A DNA stretch of 6,438 bases from Gammaproteobacteria bacterium. Its GTDB lineage: Bacteria > Pseudomonadota > Gammaproteobacteria > Arenicellales > JAOTYS01. Location: assembly GCA_029861795.1 (NCBI GenBank), contig JAOTYS010000269.1, positions 1-6,438 on the forward strand. Reading direction: 5' to 3'. The stretch's first letter is position 1. Each line of letters opens with the position of its first letter. A program made the position numbers and the translations under genes. Under the pieces are notes generated by a model. That model was not told where the DNA came from and searched no databases. It was given only the letters and a program-made list of their open reading frames with translations. This document shows, one piece after another, positions 5,762 through 6,438 of the stretch.

Positions 5762-6438
5762 TTGACGTCTATACCCGATAATCCCCCCGCACTTTTCCGT
5801 TGGATCGAATCGGTCTTGTCCAGCATTCTCGAAAAACACATAAATCAGTTGGTCGAGTCGGGATCGATCGAGGCGTTGGCGCGTATTCACAGAGGAATAG
5901 AAAAGGAAAGCTTGAGAATCCGTCCGGATGGCCAACTTGCGCAGACACGACATCCCAAGGCGCTAGGGTCACCCCTGACGCACCCTTACATCACCACCGA
6001 CTTCTCCGAAGCCCTGCTGGAGTTTGTGACACCGGTCTCTACTGACATTGCCGTCACGCTGGAGCAGTTGACTCAAATTCATCAATTCGTTTTCGCTAAT
6101 ATCGGCGACGAAAAGCTGTGGGTTAATAGCATGCCGTGCATGCTCAAAGATGACGATGATGTTTCCATCGCCCAATACGGTAACTCTAATGTTGGACAGA
6201 TGAAACACATCTATCGAAAAGGTCTGAGCTATCGATATGGTCGCAAGATGCAGGCGATCTCTGGCATACACTATAACTTCTCACTGCCCCAAGAATTCTG
6301 GAGCTCGTATCGCCAGAACCGACTCGCCGATCTTTCGCTGCGGGAATTCATCTCCGAAAGCTACTTTGGCTTGGTTCGCAATTTTCACAAGTACTGCTGG
6401 CTCATCCTATATCTGTTCGGAGCTTCACCTGCGGTGTG
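5762..6438 (+). CDS. gshA: Glutamate-cysteine ligase GshA (partial, C-terminus off the right edge)
   Basis: Catalyses the first, ATP-dependent step of glutathione synthesis, joining the gamma-carboxyl of glutamate to cysteine in the cytoplasm. The first 225 codons plus two bases are present; the E. coli enzyme has 518 residues, so over half is missing. Identity to E. coli GshA is plain: RGIEKESLRI at 44-53 (Glu47 and Glu49 match metal ligands Glu27 and Glu29), HPKALGSPLTHPYITTDFSE at 64-83, ALLEFVTPV at 84-92 (Asp80 and Glu87 match Asp60 and Glu67), SMPCML, IAQYGNSNVGQMKHIYRKGL, the next residues SYRYG, then ISGIHYNFSLP, and YLFGASPAV at the edge. The only usable start is TTG 5762: the frame opens after a TAA at 5708-5710 with no ATG or GTG in between, and the next in-frame ATG would remove the active site. 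A weak GAG at 5751-5753 lies 8 bases upstream. The N-terminus is 20 residues longer than in E. coli. It is read away from yjbQ-dusA. Confidence 0.95.
   Translation, partial: MTSIPDNPPALFRWIESVLSSILEKHINQLVESGSIEALARIHRGIEKESLRIRPDGQLAQTRHPKALGSPLTHPYITTDFSEALLEFVTPVSTDIAVTLEQLTQIHQFVFANIGDEKLWVNSMPCMLKDDDDVSIAQYGNSNVGQMKHIYRKGLSYRYGRKMQAISGIHYNFSLPQEFWSSYRQNRLADLSLREFISESYFGLVRNFHKYCWLILYLFGASPAV

Noticed and set aside
5969..6271. 100-codon minus-strand open frame
   Set aside because: It is antisense to gshA, whose catalytic motifs run straight through this stretch.
1..6438. Mobile element, CRISPR array, toxin-antitoxin or anti-phage system
   Set aside because: No repeat arrays, terminal repeats, transposase, integrase or nuclease motifs were seen. 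All clear genes are housekeeping or envelope genes.

Overview
The window looks like ordinary chromosomal DNA from a gammaproteobacterium. The main reasons are a proteobacterial-type glutamate-cysteine ligase (GshA), a YjbQ of exactly the E. coli length, a DusA that follows the E. coli protein along its whole length, and an exported IalB-family protein. Two genes appear to start with TTG and one with GTG. No species can be named from the sequence. There are no insertion sequences, CRISPR arrays, tRNA or rRNA genes, or phage signatures.

Layout, left to right. (1) On the minus strand, the N-terminal two thirds of a GldA-type ABC transporter ATPase, cut by the left edge. (2) A 392-base stretch with no convincing gene. 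(3) On the plus strand, a small secreted IalB-family protein, which converges with (4) a minus-strand exported SRPBCC/START-like protein. (5) On the minus strand, a large membrane protein joining an N-terminal VanZ-like domain to a LamG/concanavalin-like periplasmic region and three more membrane segments. (6) A 322-base gap holding a perfect 14-base palindrome in the leader of the VanZ gene and a fold-prone stretch just after dusA. (7) On the minus strand, a tight yjbQ-dusA pair separated by 3 bases. (8) A divergent promoter region, then on the plus strand the first 225 codons of gshA, cut by the right edge.

How the genes fit together. yjbQ and dusA are almost certainly one transcript. YjbQ is a small conserved protein with reported thiamin-phosphate synthase side activity, and DusA makes dihydrouridine in tRNA. 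gshA, the first step of glutathione synthesis, is read away from them. The middle of the window is devoted to the cell envelope: two small exported proteins and the VanZ-LamG membrane protein. The ABC ATPase probably continues leftward into permease genes outside the window.

The most unusual item is the VanZ-LamG protein. The piece that normally ends a LamG fold lies before the piece that normally starts it, so the domain looks circularly permuted or is two partial copies. I found no clear sign of a new multi-gene system; the other findings are modest.
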